From: JBGAJN01 sp044224905
GTDB lineage: Bacteria > Verrucomicrobiota > Verrucomicrobiia > Limisphaerales > JBGAJN01
Direction of reading: 5' to 3'
Assembly (NCBI GenBank): GCA_044224905.1
Contig: JBGAJN010000004.1
Span: 434,001 to 498,000, forward strand
Length of the DNA: 64,000 nt
Within the stretch, counting starts at the first letter, position 1. Each line of letters starts with the position of its first letter. Both the position numbers and the translations under genes were made by a program. The notes under the pieces are model-generated. The model made no database searches. It had not been told where the DNA came from and worked only from the letters and a program-made list of their open reading frames with translations. Of the stretch, positions 9,260-18,399 are shown one piece after another.

Positions 9260-9508
9260 ATGAAGCCAAAACTCATCATCAAATCACTGTCCGAACTTCC
9301 CGCGAATGCACTGGCGCTTGCAGTCTCAATGCCAGGACGCGCCAGCACCGCCACGAGAGACGCCTTGCGCCAGCCAGTTCTGGCCACGCGGCGCGAAATC
9401 CGCGCGGCGCGCCGCCGCTCGATGGCGTTCATGCAATCGCTTGTGAACCGGACGCAGAATCCCTTCCAACAAATCCAACCGTGGTCACGCGGCGGATTGA
9501 ACGAGTGA
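9260..9508 (+). CDS. Small basic hypothetical protein
   Basis: 82 residues, 25 bp after the HPF-like gene and in the same direction. It is Arg-rich in the middle (TRREIRAARRRSMAF) with no membrane segment or signal peptide. I do not recognise a family. A longer frame from 9002 overlaps the HPF-like gene and is rejected; ATG at 9260 fits the gene spacing. The charge suggests nucleic acid or ribosome contact, which is only a guess. Confidence 0.5.
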   Translation: MKPKLIIKSLSELPANALALAVSMPGRASTATRDALRQPVLATRREIRAARRRSMAFMQSLVNRTQNPFQQIQPWSRGGLNE

Positions 9509-9572
9509 GTGGCTTCGCCAGTCCAGGCCGGATTTCCGGCACAACCAGAATTCCAACTGAAATAGAAACATT

Positions 9573-9950
9573 ATGACCTCAAAACTCGGCAACTGGATGA
9601 TTGGCTACGGTCTCTTTCTTATCGCCATGGGCGTGGCTGGCTACGTGTCGAATCCGGCGAAAGCCGCCACCGCATTGATGTCGGGCGGCACGTTTGGCGC
9701 GCTCTCGATTCTTTGGGGTGGGCTGATGTCGCGCGGCATCGGCTGGAGCCGTTGGGCCGCCGGCGCGACGACGACATTGTTGGTCATAATCTTCGCGTGG
9801 CGAGCGAGCGTGAGTTGGATGGCGTTCGCTGGCGGCGCGCCGGAGAAGCTCACCGCTGCGATCCTAATCACCCTGATGGGCACCGCCTCGCTGCTGATGC
9901 TCATAATCCTGCTGTCGACGAGTGTCCGGCGAACGGCTGCTCACGGCTGA
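9573..9950 (+). CDS. Small four-helix membrane protein, TMEM14-like
   Basis: 125 residues with hydrophobic segments at about 8-25, 38-55, 62-80 and 92-112. The Gly-rich opening (YGLFLIAMGVAGYVSNPAKA followed by ALMSGG) resembles the TMEM14/UPF0136 group of small inner-membrane proteins, whose bacterial role is unknown. The stop lies 28 bp before the TerC start. The family assignment is tentative; 'small integral membrane protein' is certain. Confidence 0.65.
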   Translation: MTSKLGNWMIGYGLFLIAMGVAGYVSNPAKAATALMSGGTFGALSILWGGLMSRGIGWSRWAAGATTTLLVIIFAWRASVSWMAFAGGAPEKLTAAILITLMGTASLLMLIILLSTSVRRTAAHG

Positions 9951-9978
9951 AATCAATTCCCGAACCAATCAAAACCCT

Positions 9979-10932
9979 ATGACTGATTCGCTCTGGCTCT
10001 GGCTCGGTTTCAATGTCTTCGTACTGGTCATGCTCGCGCTCGACCTCGGCGTGTTCCATCGCAAATCCCACGTTGTGTCGTTCCGCGAGGCGATGGGCTG
10101 GACCGTCGCGTGGATCACCCTCGCGCTGCTCTTCAACCTCGGGATCTGGCACTACGCCGGCGCCGAGAAAGCGCTCGAGTTCACCACCGGCTACCTCATC
10201 GAGTATTCGCTGAGCGTGGACAACATATTCGTCTTCGCATTGCTATTCTCCTATTTCGCCGTGCCGCCGAAATTTCAGCACCGCGTGTTGTTCTGGGGCA
10301 TCCTTGGTGCGCTCGCGATGCGGGCCATCATGATTGGCGCCGGCACGGTGCTGATCGCGAAATTCGCCTGGATCATCTATGTCTTCGGCGCCTTCCTGAT
10401 CCTGACCGGCGTCAAGATGATCTTTAAGCGTGAGGAGGAAATTCATCCCGAGCGCAACCCGGTCGTGAAGTGGTTCAAGAAGCTCATGCCGGTGACCGGC
10501 GATTATCGCGAGGACAAATTCTTTGTGCGCGAAAACGGCATCCGCATGGCCACGCCGCTGTTCATCGTCCTGCTACTCGTGGAAATCTCCGACGTGATTT
10601 TCGCCGTCGATTCGATCCCGGCGATCTTCGCGGTCACGACCGATCCGTTCATTGTCTATACTTCCAACGTGTTCGCCATCCTCGGCCTGCGCTCGCTCTA
10701 CTTCGCACTGGCGGGCGTGCTGGACAAGTTCCACTACCTGAAGGTCGGCCTGGGAGTCGTGCTGACGTTCGTTGGCGTGAAGATGCTGCTGGCGCACACC
10801 GCGTGGAAAATTGACACGTTGGTTTCGCTTGGCGTGATTGTGCTCACCCTCGCGACATCGGTGGTAATGTCCCTCGTGTGGCCCAAAAAGGCGGCGATTT
10901 CCGCAGCCCTTCCGAAACCCACCCACGGATGA
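9979..10932 (+). CDS. TerC/Alx family integral membrane protein
   Basis: 317 residues, about eight to nine membrane helices. Conserved TerC acidic motifs are present: YSLSVDNIFVFALLFSYF near 75 and VEISDVIFAVDSIPAIFA near 205. Family members include tellurite-resistance TerC and the Alx/MeeY type linked to Mn2+ export and co-translocational metalation. ATG 9979 is chosen because it begins the first helix (the longer frame from 9922 overlaps the upstream gene). No yybP-ykoY riboswitch is visible upstream; there is no room for one. ATGA overlap with the following CNNM gene indicates translational coupling. Confidence 0.9.
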   Translation: MTDSLWLWLGFNVFVLVMLALDLGVFHRKSHVVSFREAMGWTVAWITLALLFNLGIWHYAGAEKALEFTTGYLIEYSLSVDNIFVFALLFSYFAVPPKFQHRVLFWGILGALAMRAIMIGAGTVLIAKFAWIIYVFGAFLILTGVKMIFKREEEIHPERNPVVKWFKKLMPVTGDYREDKFFVRENGIRMATPLFIVLLLVEISDVIFAVDSIPAIFAVTTDPFIVYTSNVFAILGLRSLYFALAGVLDKFHYLKVGLGVVLTFVGVKMLLAHTAWKIDTLVSLGVIVLTLATSVVMSLVWPKKAAISAALPKPTHG

Positions 10933-12266
10933 TAGTCGCCCTCGAAATCCTAATCGTGCTGCTGTTGTTCACGGCCAACGGACTGTTCGCCATGATGGAA
11001 ATGGCTGTCGTGTCCTCGCGCAGGGCGCGGCTCAAACAAATGGCCGAAGCGGGTGACGCGCGGGCGACGGTAGCTCTGGGATTGGCGGAATCGCCAAATC
11101 GCTTCCTGCCCACCGTGCAAATTGGCATCACGTTGGTCGGCCTGCTGGCCGGCGCATTCAGCGGCATCACCATCGCGGAAGAGATCGGCGCCGTTTTGAA
11201 GTCATGGCCAGCGCTTGCGTCTTACGCCGAGGTCGTCGCCGTGGCCGTCGTGGTCACCGCGCTCACATTTCTGTCCCTCCTGGTCGGCGAACTCGTGCCC
11301 AAAAGGCTGGCGCTGGCCGATCCCGAGGGCATGGCCTGCCGGTTCGCCCGACCGGTGGAATGGTTGAGCCGCGCCGCGCAGCCGTTCATTCGCCTGCTCG
11401 GATTCGCGACCGATCTCATCTTGAAAGCGTTTCCTGCGAAGGCCCGGCGCATGACTGTCACCGCAGAGGACGAGGTAAAGCTCCTCTTGCGCGACGGCCA
11501 AGTAACGGGCGAGTTTCATCAGGCCGAACCGCGAATGGTAGAATCCGTCCTCGCCTTCGACCGAATGCCCGTTCGCGAAATCATGACGCCGCGTCGCAAG
11601 CTTGTCTGCGTCCACGTGACCGAACCTCACGAGCGCGTCTGGCACAAGATCGTGGTTTCAGGGCACTCCAATTATCCGGTATACAACCGCGACCGCGACG
11701 ATGTGGTTGGGGTGGTCGCCGTGAAAAGCATCTATGCCAACGTTGCCGCCGGAGCGAAAGCGGATGTGAAGAATCTGATGACCAAGCCGCTGTTCGTCCT
11801 GCCGAGCGACACCGTGTTGCAGGTGTTGGAGCAGTTCAAAGAAACTGGCAGCCACATCGCGCTCGTGCGCGGGGAGGATAGCAAGCTCGCCGGGCTAGTT
11901 ACTTTGGTGGACGTGCTCGAAACCATCGTAGGCGAAATCCCCGCGCACGAAGATCGGCTTCGTCCCGAAGCACGGCTCCGGTCCGATGGTACCTGGCTCG
12001 TCGACGGACCCTACGATTTGGAAAAGCTCGCCGTCGAGTTGAATGGAACGCACCAACTGTTTCCATCCACGCGCGGCATGACGCTGGCGCAATTCGTGAT
12101 CCAGCAACTAAAACACCCGATCCATGAAGGCGACAGCTTGGTCGCTGAATCAATCCGCTTCGAGGTTATCGATCTCGACGGCCAGTCCGTGGACAAGGTG
12201 CTGGTCACCCAACTGCCACGTCGCGAAGTTAAAACACCCCCGCATCAGTTGGTAAACGCACCATGA
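10929..12266 (+). CDS. CNNM/CorC-type transporter (DUF21-CBS-CorC_HlyC)
   Basis: 445 residues. Order: DUF21 membrane domain with four hydrophobic segments (about 1-190), CBS pair (about 205-330; begins MTPRRKLVCVHV, second repeat LMTKPLFVLPSD), and the CorC_HlyC beta-sandwich (about 350-435; DGTWLVDGPYDLEKL). This is the CNNM/YtfL/'hemolysin' family, implicated in Mg2+/Co2+ efflux and membrane ion homeostasis. ATG 10929 overlaps the terC stop; the 17-residue extension upstream lies wholly inside terC and is rejected. The downstream exoD also starts in an ATGA overlap, so terC-CNNM-exoD form a coupled triplet. Confidence 0.92.
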   Translation: MIVALEILIVLLLFTANGLFAMMEMAVVSSRRARLKQMAEAGDARATVALGLAESPNRFLPTVQIGITLVGLLAGAFSGITIAEEIGAVLKSWPALASYAEVVAVAVVVTALTFLSLLVGELVPKRLALADPEGMACRFARPVEWLSRAAQPFIRLLGFATDLILKAFPAKARRMTVTAEDEVKLLLRDGQVTGEFHQAEPRMVESVLAFDRMPVREIMTPRRKLVCVHVTEPHERVWHKIVVSGHSNYPVYNRDRDDVVGVVAVKSIYANVAAGAKADVKNLMTKPLFVLPSDTVLQVLEQFKETGSHIALVRGEDSKLAGLVTLVDVLETIVGEIPAHEDRLRPEARLRSDGTWLVDGPYDLEKLAVELNGTHQLFPSTRGMTLAQFVIQQLKHPIHEGDSLVAESIRFEVIDLDGQSVDKVLVTQLPRREVKTPPHQLVNAP

Positions 12267-12913
12267 TTCATTCAGCCGAAAAGGTCGCGGCTCCACGCCT
12301 GTCACGCGTGATGAAGCGCACCCTGTCGAGCCAGCTTGCGCGACTGGCTGCCGGATTCGCGGACCGCCCCGTCCGACTGGGCGAGCTGACTGATGTGCTG
12401 CAATTGCGCGGCTACAACGCGCTGCTTCTGTTCCTGGCGTTTCCGTTCATCACGCCCATCCCATTGCCTGGATTCTCCACCCCATTCGGCCTGGTAATCG
12501 CGCTGCTGGGGATGCGCATGGTCCTCGGGCAAAAGCCCTGGTTGCCGGAGCGTATCACCGTGCGTGAACTTCCGGCGCGCATTTTGCCGAAGTTGCTGCT
12601 CGCCACGAGCCGCGCCTTCAGGCGCTTGGAGAAGTTGCTCAAGCCGCGATGGTTCTATCCCGAATATCCCGCCGCGTTTCAGCGCGCGAGCGGTGTGATC
12701 ATTTTGATCTGCGGATTGCTGCTTCTCTTGCCGCTGCCCGTGCCATTCAGCAACGCATTCCCAGCGTTCACCATCCTCCTGCTCGCCGCGGCCGGGCTCG
12801 AACGTGATGGCGCGGCATTCATCGCCGGCTGCATGCAGTTCATCTTCTGCCTCGGCTTCTTCGCGGCGTTGTGGCTGGGAGGCTCGGAATTGTGGGAGCG
12901 CGTTTTCAACTGA
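12263..12913 (+). CDS. ExoD family membrane protein
   Basis: 216 residues with hydrophobic segments near 50-85, 138-160 and 180-205. The ExoD signature is present: LRGYNALLLFLAFPFITPIP, then LPGFSTPFG and a conserved GMRMVLG. ExoD was first linked to exopolysaccharide export and alkaline tolerance in rhizobia; its molecular activity is unknown. Last gene of the cluster from 8158, overlapping the CNNM gene by 4 bp. Confidence 0.88.
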   Translation: MIHSAEKVAAPRLSRVMKRTLSSQLARLAAGFADRPVRLGELTDVLQLRGYNALLLFLAFPFITPIPLPGFSTPFGLVIALLGMRMVLGQKPWLPERITVRELPARILPKLLLATSRAFRRLEKLLKPRWFYPEYPAAFQRASGVIILICGLLLLLPLPVPFSNAFPAFTILLLAAAGLERDGAAFIAGCMQFIFCLGFFAALWLGGSELWERVFN

Positions 12914-13011
12914 AGAACCCCAGCCGGGAAAACGTTTCTACTCACCGCATGCCGCCCGCACTCCTCAACTGAAATTCGCAGATCCCGCGGCGTAGAAATT
13001 TATGTGACACT

Positions 13012-13036
13012 CGCATCGTCGATGCGGGCAGCTGCC
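13012..13036. repeat. Two adjacent perfect palindromes
   Basis: Positions 13012-13026 read CGCATCG-T-CGATGCG (7-bp arms, one-base centre) and 13027-13036 read GGCAGCTGCC (10-bp palindrome), with no gap. They lie in the 261-bp gap between exoD and the esterase operon, about 100 bp after the exoD stop and 140 bp before the next start. There is no T-run, so this fits an operator or RNA hairpin better than a classic terminator. The rest of the gap shows nothing I can name. Confidence 0.4.
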
Positions 13037-13174
13037 AGCCCCCATCGTGACCATCTACGCAACGGCCTCGTGCGTTCAACGCCGAACCTTCGCATCCAGA
13101 ATCGGTCAATCCATTCAATGCGTGCTTCGGCCTTCCGTCCCCTCGCCGCGCCTGCTACAACACCCACCAGCAAC

Positions 13175-14185
13175 ATGAATAAGTACTTCGCCCTCTTTGC
13201 GTCGATGTGCGTTTTTTGCACTAACGCTTTTGCCGCCGATACACCCGCCAAGAAAGCTCCCGGACAACCGAAGCCAAAAGCGACCGCCAAACGGGCCACA
13301 GACCCGGCCACGCCCAAGCCCACGCTCGCCGAAGTTCACTACGGATCCCACGAGCGGCATGTGCTCGATTTCTGGAAGGCTGATTCCGCCACGCCGACAC
13401 CCGTTGCGTTCGTCATCCACGGCGGCGGATGGGTAGGCGGAGAAAAGGAACGCGTCGGTCGGTTTGTCGATGTCGCGGGATTGCTGAAGGCCGGCATTTC
13501 GGTCGTGGCCATCAACTATCGTTTAATCAAGCAAGCTGAGGCCGAGGGCATCAAACCGCCGGTGAAAGCGCCGCTTCACGATGCCGCGCGCGCGTTGCAA
13601 TTCGTCCGCAGCAAGGCCACCGAATGGAACCTCGACAAAGCGCGGATCGGCGCCAGCGGCGGTTCGGCAGGCGCGTGCTCGTCGCTCTGGCTCGCCTTTC
13701 ATCCTGACATGGCGGATCTGAACAGCAGCGACCCTATCGCCCGCGAGTCGACGCGTCTCTGGTGCGCCGCCGTGAATGGCGCACAGACGACGCTCGATCC
13801 CGCGCAGATGAAGGAGTGGACGCCGAACAGCCGCTACGGTGGCCACGCGTTCGGTTTTGCTGGCGACAAGGAGAAGAAACTCTCGCAGTTCGACGAATTC
13901 CTCGCCAAGCGCGACACCATCCTGCCGTGGATCGCCGAGTATTCGCCCTACGCGCTCGTCACCAGCGATGACCCGCCGGTTTACCTTTTCTACTCCGCAC
14001 CACCCGCACTCGGACAAGACCAGAAAGATCCCACGCACACGTCAAACTTCGGCGTGAAACTCCAGGAGCATTGCCGGAAGACTGGCGTTGCGTGCCAACT
14101 CGTCTACCCCGGCGCACCCGACGTGAAACACGCGTCGATCCAGGAATACTTGATCGAGAAGCTCAAGGCTCCCTCGGCTAAATGA
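13175..14185 (+). CDS. Secreted alpha/beta hydrolase (carboxylesterase/feruloyl-acetyl esterase type), copy 1
   Basis: 336 residues from ATG 13175, which starts the signal peptide (YFALFASMCVFCTNAFAA); a 57-residue upstream extension has no signal-like sequence and is rejected. After a Lys/Pro/Ala linker (about 22-50) comes an alpha/beta hydrolase: oxyanion motif HGGGW near 84, INYR, and the nucleophile elbow GASGGSAGA (GxSxG). The His of the triad is probably in DVKHASI near the end. Family members cleave acyl esters on polysaccharides. ATGA overlap with a close paralogue downstream. Confidence 0.87.
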   Translation: MNKYFALFASMCVFCTNAFAADTPAKKAPGQPKPKATAKRATDPATPKPTLAEVHYGSHERHVLDFWKADSATPTPVAFVIHGGGWVGGEKERVGRFVDVAGLLKAGISVVAINYRLIKQAEAEGIKPPVKAPLHDAARALQFVRSKATEWNLDKARIGASGGSAGACSSLWLAFHPDMADLNSSDPIARESTRLWCAAVNGAQTTLDPAQMKEWTPNSRYGGHAFGFAGDKEKKLSQFDEFLAKRDTILPWIAEYSPYALVTSDDPPVYLFYSAPPALGQDQKDPTHTSNFGVKLQEHCRKTGVACQLVYPGAPDVKHASIQEYLIEKLKAPSAK

Positions 14186-15186
14186 AAAAGCTCGTCACCT
14201 TTTTTGCGTCCGTTTGCGTTCTCGCCAGCCAATTCTACTTCGCGAACGCGGCCGAGCCTTCCAAGGCTGACGGCAAACCCAAAGCGCCCGCAAAGAAAAC
14301 CAAGTCCTCGCCGCGAACGGAAACCAAACCCACCCTCGCCGACGTTCGCTACGGACCGCACGAACGGAACGTGCTCGATTTCTACAAAGCCCCTTCGGAC
14401 AAGCCCACGCCGCTGCTGTTTTTCATTCACGGAGGCGGCTGGCTCAACGGTGACAAGTCGGGCTTCAATAACACCGCTCGCTATCTCGCCGCGGGTATTT
14501 CCGTCGTCGCCATCAACTATCGCTTCATCCCACAAGCCGAAGCGGACCAAGTGGTGCCGCCCGTCAAAGGCCCCTTGCACGACGCCGCGCGCGCATTGCA
14601 GTTCGTCCGCAGCAAAGCGGCCGAGTGGAACATCGACAAGGCGCGCATCGGCGCCTCGGGCAGCAGTGCGGGCGCGTGTTCATCACTGTGGCTGGCGTTT
14701 CATCCCGAGATGGCCGACCCAAAAAGCGCTGATCCAATCGCGCGCGAATCCACCCGGCTTTGGTGTGCCGCCGTGGTGAAAGCGCAGACGACGCTCGATC
14801 CCGCACAGATGAAAGAGTGGACGCCGAACAGTCGTTACGGCGCACACGCGTTCGGCTTCAAAGGCGACAAGGAGAAGAAAGTTTCGGCATTTGATGAGTT
14901 CCTTGCCAAGCGAGAAAGCATTTTGCCATGGATCGCCGAGTATTCGCCCTACGCACTCGTGACCGCAGACGATCCTTCGGTCTACCTCTCCTACTCCACC
15001 CCACCTGCGCTCGGTCAGAATCAACCCGACCCGACGCACACGTCCAATTTCGGCGTGAAGCTTCAAGAGCGCTGCAAAGCGGCCGGCGTCGATTGCGAAC
15101 TCGTTTATCCCGGCGCGTCCGAAGTAAAACACCCGCGCATCGAAGACTATCTCATCGAAAAACTGAAAGCCCCGTCCAACAAATGA
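14182..15186 (+). CDS. Secreted alpha/beta hydrolase, tandem copy 2
   Basis: 334 residues, a tandem duplicate of the preceding gene: long blocks match almost exactly (LHDAARALQFVRSKA, PAQMKEWTPNSRYG, ILPWIAEYSPYALVT). Signal peptide (core TFFASVCVLASQFYFANA), Lys-rich linker, HGGGW oxyanion motif, and nucleophile elbow GASGSSAGA, where copy 1 has GGSAGA. The lid region after HGGGW (LNGDKSGFNNTARYL) is the most divergent stretch and may alter substrate choice (inference). It overlaps both neighbours by 4 bp. Confidence 0.88.
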   Translation: MKKLVTFFASVCVLASQFYFANAAEPSKADGKPKAPAKKTKSSPRTETKPTLADVRYGPHERNVLDFYKAPSDKPTPLLFFIHGGGWLNGDKSGFNNTARYLAAGISVVAINYRFIPQAEADQVVPPVKGPLHDAARALQFVRSKAAEWNIDKARIGASGSSAGACSSLWLAFHPEMADPKSADPIARESTRLWCAAVVKAQTTLDPAQMKEWTPNSRYGAHAFGFKGDKEKKVSAFDEFLAKRESILPWIAEYSPYALVTADDPSVYLSYSTPPALGQNQPDPTHTSNFGVKLQERCKAAGVDCELVYPGASEVKHPRIEDYLIEKLKAPSNK

Positions 15187-16265
15187 AACTATCTATCATA
15201 CTCGTAGCGACACTTTGCGTTTTTGGCAGCAGGACCTTCGCCGCTGACGCTCCACTGACGTTCAACGATCCCAAACCGCAGCGTTATGAACTGACCGCGC
15301 GCGCCAGTCAGATCGATCCGCGTGCGCGGCCGCATCCCGAGATTGATTTCGTTTTCGAGAAAGGCGGCAAGCCCGCTGACACCGAGAACGCCTCGGTGGA
15401 CACGCGCGTGAAGCCGCAGGGCAAGCTGATGATCTGGCTGATGAGCCACAACAAAACTTTGGCCGAGCACGTAAACACCTACGGCATCCACGCGATCCAG
15501 GTGCACTACGCCAACGGCTGGTTCGGCAAATTCGGCGACGCCTCGCCCGGCGAGGACGGCAAGTTGCTCGGCAAAATCCGCCTCGAAGCCGCAACCGGCG
15601 AGGACGTCAGCCCGCTGGTGAACATCCCCAGGCCCGACGGAATGATGGAACGCGCGCTGCAATTTGTTAAACACCTCACGAAGGCCAATCCGCAGGGGCG
15701 CTGGGATTATTTCCTCACGCCGGACGGAAACGGTTTGCGCTGGGATCGCGTGATCATTTCCGGCAGTTCGCACGGATCGACCACGGCGGCGCGTTTCGCG
15801 AAGCAGGTGAAAGTGGATCGCGTGGTGATGTTCTGCGGCCCGCGCGATCAATTGGAGACGTGGCAGGGCCTGCCGTCGGCCACGCCGGCGAATCGTTATT
15901 TCGGTTTCAGTCACGTGCTTGACAGCGGCTGGTCGGGTGGTCACTACTGCCGCTCGTGGGAATTGATCGGCCTGCACCAGTTCGGACCGATCGTGAATGT
16001 CGATCAAGCCAAAGCACCCTTCTCCAACTCGCGCCGCCTCATCACCAACGCCGACGTGAAGAACGACGCCAAGCGCGCGCACGGCTCAGTCACGCCCGGA
16101 GGCTCGGCGGTGAAGGACAAGAGCGGCAAATTCATTCACGAGGACGTTTGGCGCTATCTCTTCAATCAGCCCGTCGATCAAGTCGGCCAACCCACGCCGC
16201 ACGATCCGAATTGCGCGATGGATTTGCGCGCGGCAGAAGCGAAGCCGAAAAAGACCAAGAAGTGA
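15183..16265 (+). CDS. Secreted alpha/beta hydrolase-like protein
   Basis: 360 residues from ATG 15183 (ATGA overlap); the 85-residue extension upstream lies inside the previous gene and is rejected. Signal peptide (IILVATLCVFGSRTFAA). A serine-hydrolase elbow IISGSSHGS (GxSxG) near 200 and a hydrophobic strand LMIWLMSHN suggest an alpha/beta hydrolase fold. The sequence HPEIDFVFEKGGK near 40 reminds me of the little-studied BPSS1187-type proteins, but I am not certain. The C-terminus is Lys-rich. Third gene of the esterase/ceramidase operon; substrate unknown. Confidence 0.7.
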   Translation: MKLSIILVATLCVFGSRTFAADAPLTFNDPKPQRYELTARASQIDPRARPHPEIDFVFEKGGKPADTENASVDTRVKPQGKLMIWLMSHNKTLAEHVNTYGIHAIQVHYANGWFGKFGDASPGEDGKLLGKIRLEAATGEDVSPLVNIPRPDGMMERALQFVKHLTKANPQGRWDYFLTPDGNGLRWDRVIISGSSHGSTTAARFAKQVKVDRVVMFCGPRDQLETWQGLPSATPANRYFGFSHVLDSGWSGGHYCRSWELIGLHQFGPIVNVDQAKAPFSNSRRLITNADVKNDAKRAHGSVTPGGSAVKDKSGKFIHEDVWRYLFNQPVDQVGQPTPHDPNCAMDLRAAEAKPKKTKK

Positions 16266-16272
16266 TCCGCCT

Positions 16273-18399
16273 ATGAAACGAACTCAGTTGCTCACCCTCG
16301 TCGCCCTGCTGCTTGCGCCGCCGCAGTTGTTGCGCGCCGCCGACTTCAAAGCCGGCGCCGCGGTCATCGATGTTACGCCGCCGACACTGCCGGTGTTGGT
16401 AAATGGCGGTATGCTCAGCCGCACGGTGAGCAACGTGAATACCCGCGTGCACGCCCGCGCCATCGCGCTCGCCGACGGCAAGGAGCAATGCGTCATCGTC
16501 GTCGTGGACAGCTGCATGATGGGCCGGCCGTTGCTCGACGAGGCGAAGGCCCTCGCATCCAAGCGCACCGGCATCGCGACGAATAGCATGCTGATTTCCG
16601 CTACGCACGCGCACAGCGCGCCGGCTTCGATGGGCTGCCTCGGCACCGATGCCGCCCCTCGTTACGTGCCGTTCCTGCGCGACAAGCTCGTTGAGTCCAT
16701 CGCGGCGGCGCAGAAAAATCTCGAGCCCGCGCGGGTCGGTTTCGCGAAAGGCGACGCGGGTAATTTCACCGCGCTGCGGCAGTGGATTCGCCGGCCCGAC
16801 AAGCTCGCCGAGGATCCGTTTGGCAACTTGAGCGTCCGCGCGAACATGCACGCTGGCCGCAATTGGAACGACGTGACCGGCGAAGCCGGCCCGAAGGATC
16901 CCGACCTTTCGATCATCTCATTTCAATCTCGCGATGGGCGGCCCATAGCCGTGTTGGGGAATTTTTCCATGCACTACTTCGGCGACAAGGACATCAGCGC
17001 CGACTATTTCGGATTGTTCTCGGAAGGATTGAAGACGCGCATCGCGCCGGAGGCGACGAAGGGCAAGCCACCGTTTGTCGGCATCATGTCGCATGGTTGC
17101 AGCGGGGACATTTACCGCACGGACTACAAGATCCCCGAGAAGGATCGCCCGAAACCGACCATCGACGAATACACGAAGGGCCTGCTGGACATCGCGATGA
17201 AGGCTTACGCGGGCATCAAGTATCGTTCTGACGCAGACGTCGCCATGGCCGAGCGGCGCATGACTTTGAACTATCGCGTGCCCGACAAGCAGCGGCTCGA
17301 ATGGGCACAGCGCGTGGTGAAGGAAATGGGCGACCGGCTTCCCAAGACCCCCACCGAAGTTTACGCGCGCGAACAGATCATTCTGCACGAGCGGCAGCGG
17401 ACGGAAATCGTCGTGCAGGCGTTGCGCATCGGTGACATAGGCATCGCGACGACGCCCAACGAGACTTATGCGGTCACCGGCTTGAAGATCAAGGCCGCAA
17501 GTCCGCTGAAGCACAACATCGTCATCGAACTCGCCAACGGCGGCGACGGTTACATTCCGCCGCCCGAGCAGCATCCTTTCGGCGGCTACAACACCTGGGC
17601 CGCGCGCTCCGCCGGTCTCGAAGTTCAGGCCGAGCCGAAGATCGCCGAGGCCGCGATCAATCTGTTGGAAAAAGTCAGCGGACAGCCGCGTCGTCCGTGG
17701 AAACTTGTCGATGGCTCTGCGGTGCGCGCAATTCTTGATGCGAAGCCCACGGCTTACTGGCGCTTGAATGAGTTCACCGGCCCGCACGCCGCCGATGCGA
17801 GTGGCCACGGCCACGACGCCGTTTATGAGGCAGGAATCACTTACTACCTTGACGGCCCGCGCTCGACGGAATTCTGCGCGAAAGATGTCGTGAATCGTGC
17901 TCCACATTTTGTCGGTGGCCGCCTGCGCGCGCACTTTGGCGAACTCGGTGATCGCTACTCCGTCTCGATGTGGCTGTGGAATGGCATGCCGAACGACGGA
18001 CGCGACGTGAGCGGCTGGCTCTTCTCGCGCGACCACAATCACGGGCTCGGCGCTTTCGGCGACCACCTCGGCATCGGCGGCAAGAGCGCACACACCGGAC
18101 GGCTGATATTTTTCCATGGCGACGACGCAAACAACGCCACCGCGGGCAAAACTGAAATCCCTCGCTGGCAGTGGCAACATATCGTCCTCGTGCGTGACGG
18201 CCAAAACATCCGTGTGTATCTCAACGGCCATTTGGAGATCGAGACGAAGGCTCCCGCCAACTTCCCCGCTGGCCTTGACCAATTGTTCTTCGGCGGTCGC
18301 AGCGACAACGACTCAAACTGGGAAGGCCGCCTCGACGAAATTGCATTTTTCAATCGCGCCCTCAGCTCCCGCGAAGCGGCACGGCTAACGGTGAAGTAA
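16273..18399 (+). CDS. Secreted neutral/alkaline ceramidase-like protein with C-terminal LamG domain
   Basis: 708 residues. Signal peptide to about residue 22, then a ceramidase-like N-terminal domain (about 25-450): AGAAVIDVTPP opening, HARAIALADG, and the metal-site motif THAHSAP (H112, H114). The C-terminal ~220 residues form a LamG/ConA jelly roll (AYWRLNEFTG, WQWQHIVLVRDG, LDEIAFFNRALS). In PVC bacteria such ceramidase-like proteins often act on unknown amides or esters. Follows the previous gene by 7 bp, closing a four-gene operon. Confidence 0.85.
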   Translation: MKRTQLLTLVALLLAPPQLLRAADFKAGAAVIDVTPPTLPVLVNGGMLSRTVSNVNTRVHARAIALADGKEQCVIVVVDSCMMGRPLLDEAKALASKRTGIATNSMLISATHAHSAPASMGCLGTDAAPRYVPFLRDKLVESIAAAQKNLEPARVGFAKGDAGNFTALRQWIRRPDKLAEDPFGNLSVRANMHAGRNWNDVTGEAGPKDPDLSIISFQSRDGRPIAVLGNFSMHYFGDKDISADYFGLFSEGLKTRIAPEATKGKPPFVGIMSHGCSGDIYRTDYKIPEKDRPKPTIDEYTKGLLDIAMKAYAGIKYRSDADVAMAERRMTLNYRVPDKQRLEWAQRVVKEMGDRLPKTPTEVYAREQIILHERQRTEIVVQALRIGDIGIATTPNETYAVTGLKIKAASPLKHNIVIELANGGDGYIPPPEQHPFGGYNTWAARSAGLEVQAEPKIAEAAINLLEKVSGQPRRPWKLVDGSAVRAILDAKPTAYWRLNEFTGPHAADASGHGHDAVYEAGITYYLDGPRSTEFCAKDVVNRAPHFVGGRLRAHFGELGDRYSVSMWLWNGMPNDGRDVSGWLFSRDHNHGLGAFGDHLGIGGKSAHTGRLIFFHGDDANNATAGKTEIPRWQWQHIVLVRDGQNIRVYLNGHLEIETKAPANFPAGLDQLFFGGRSDNDSNWEGRLDEIAFFNRALSSREAARLTVK

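Noticed and set aside
9900..9980. yybP-ykoY manganese riboswitch upstream of terC
   Set aside because: The region is coding or only 28 bp of spacer and shows no riboswitch-like paired elements.
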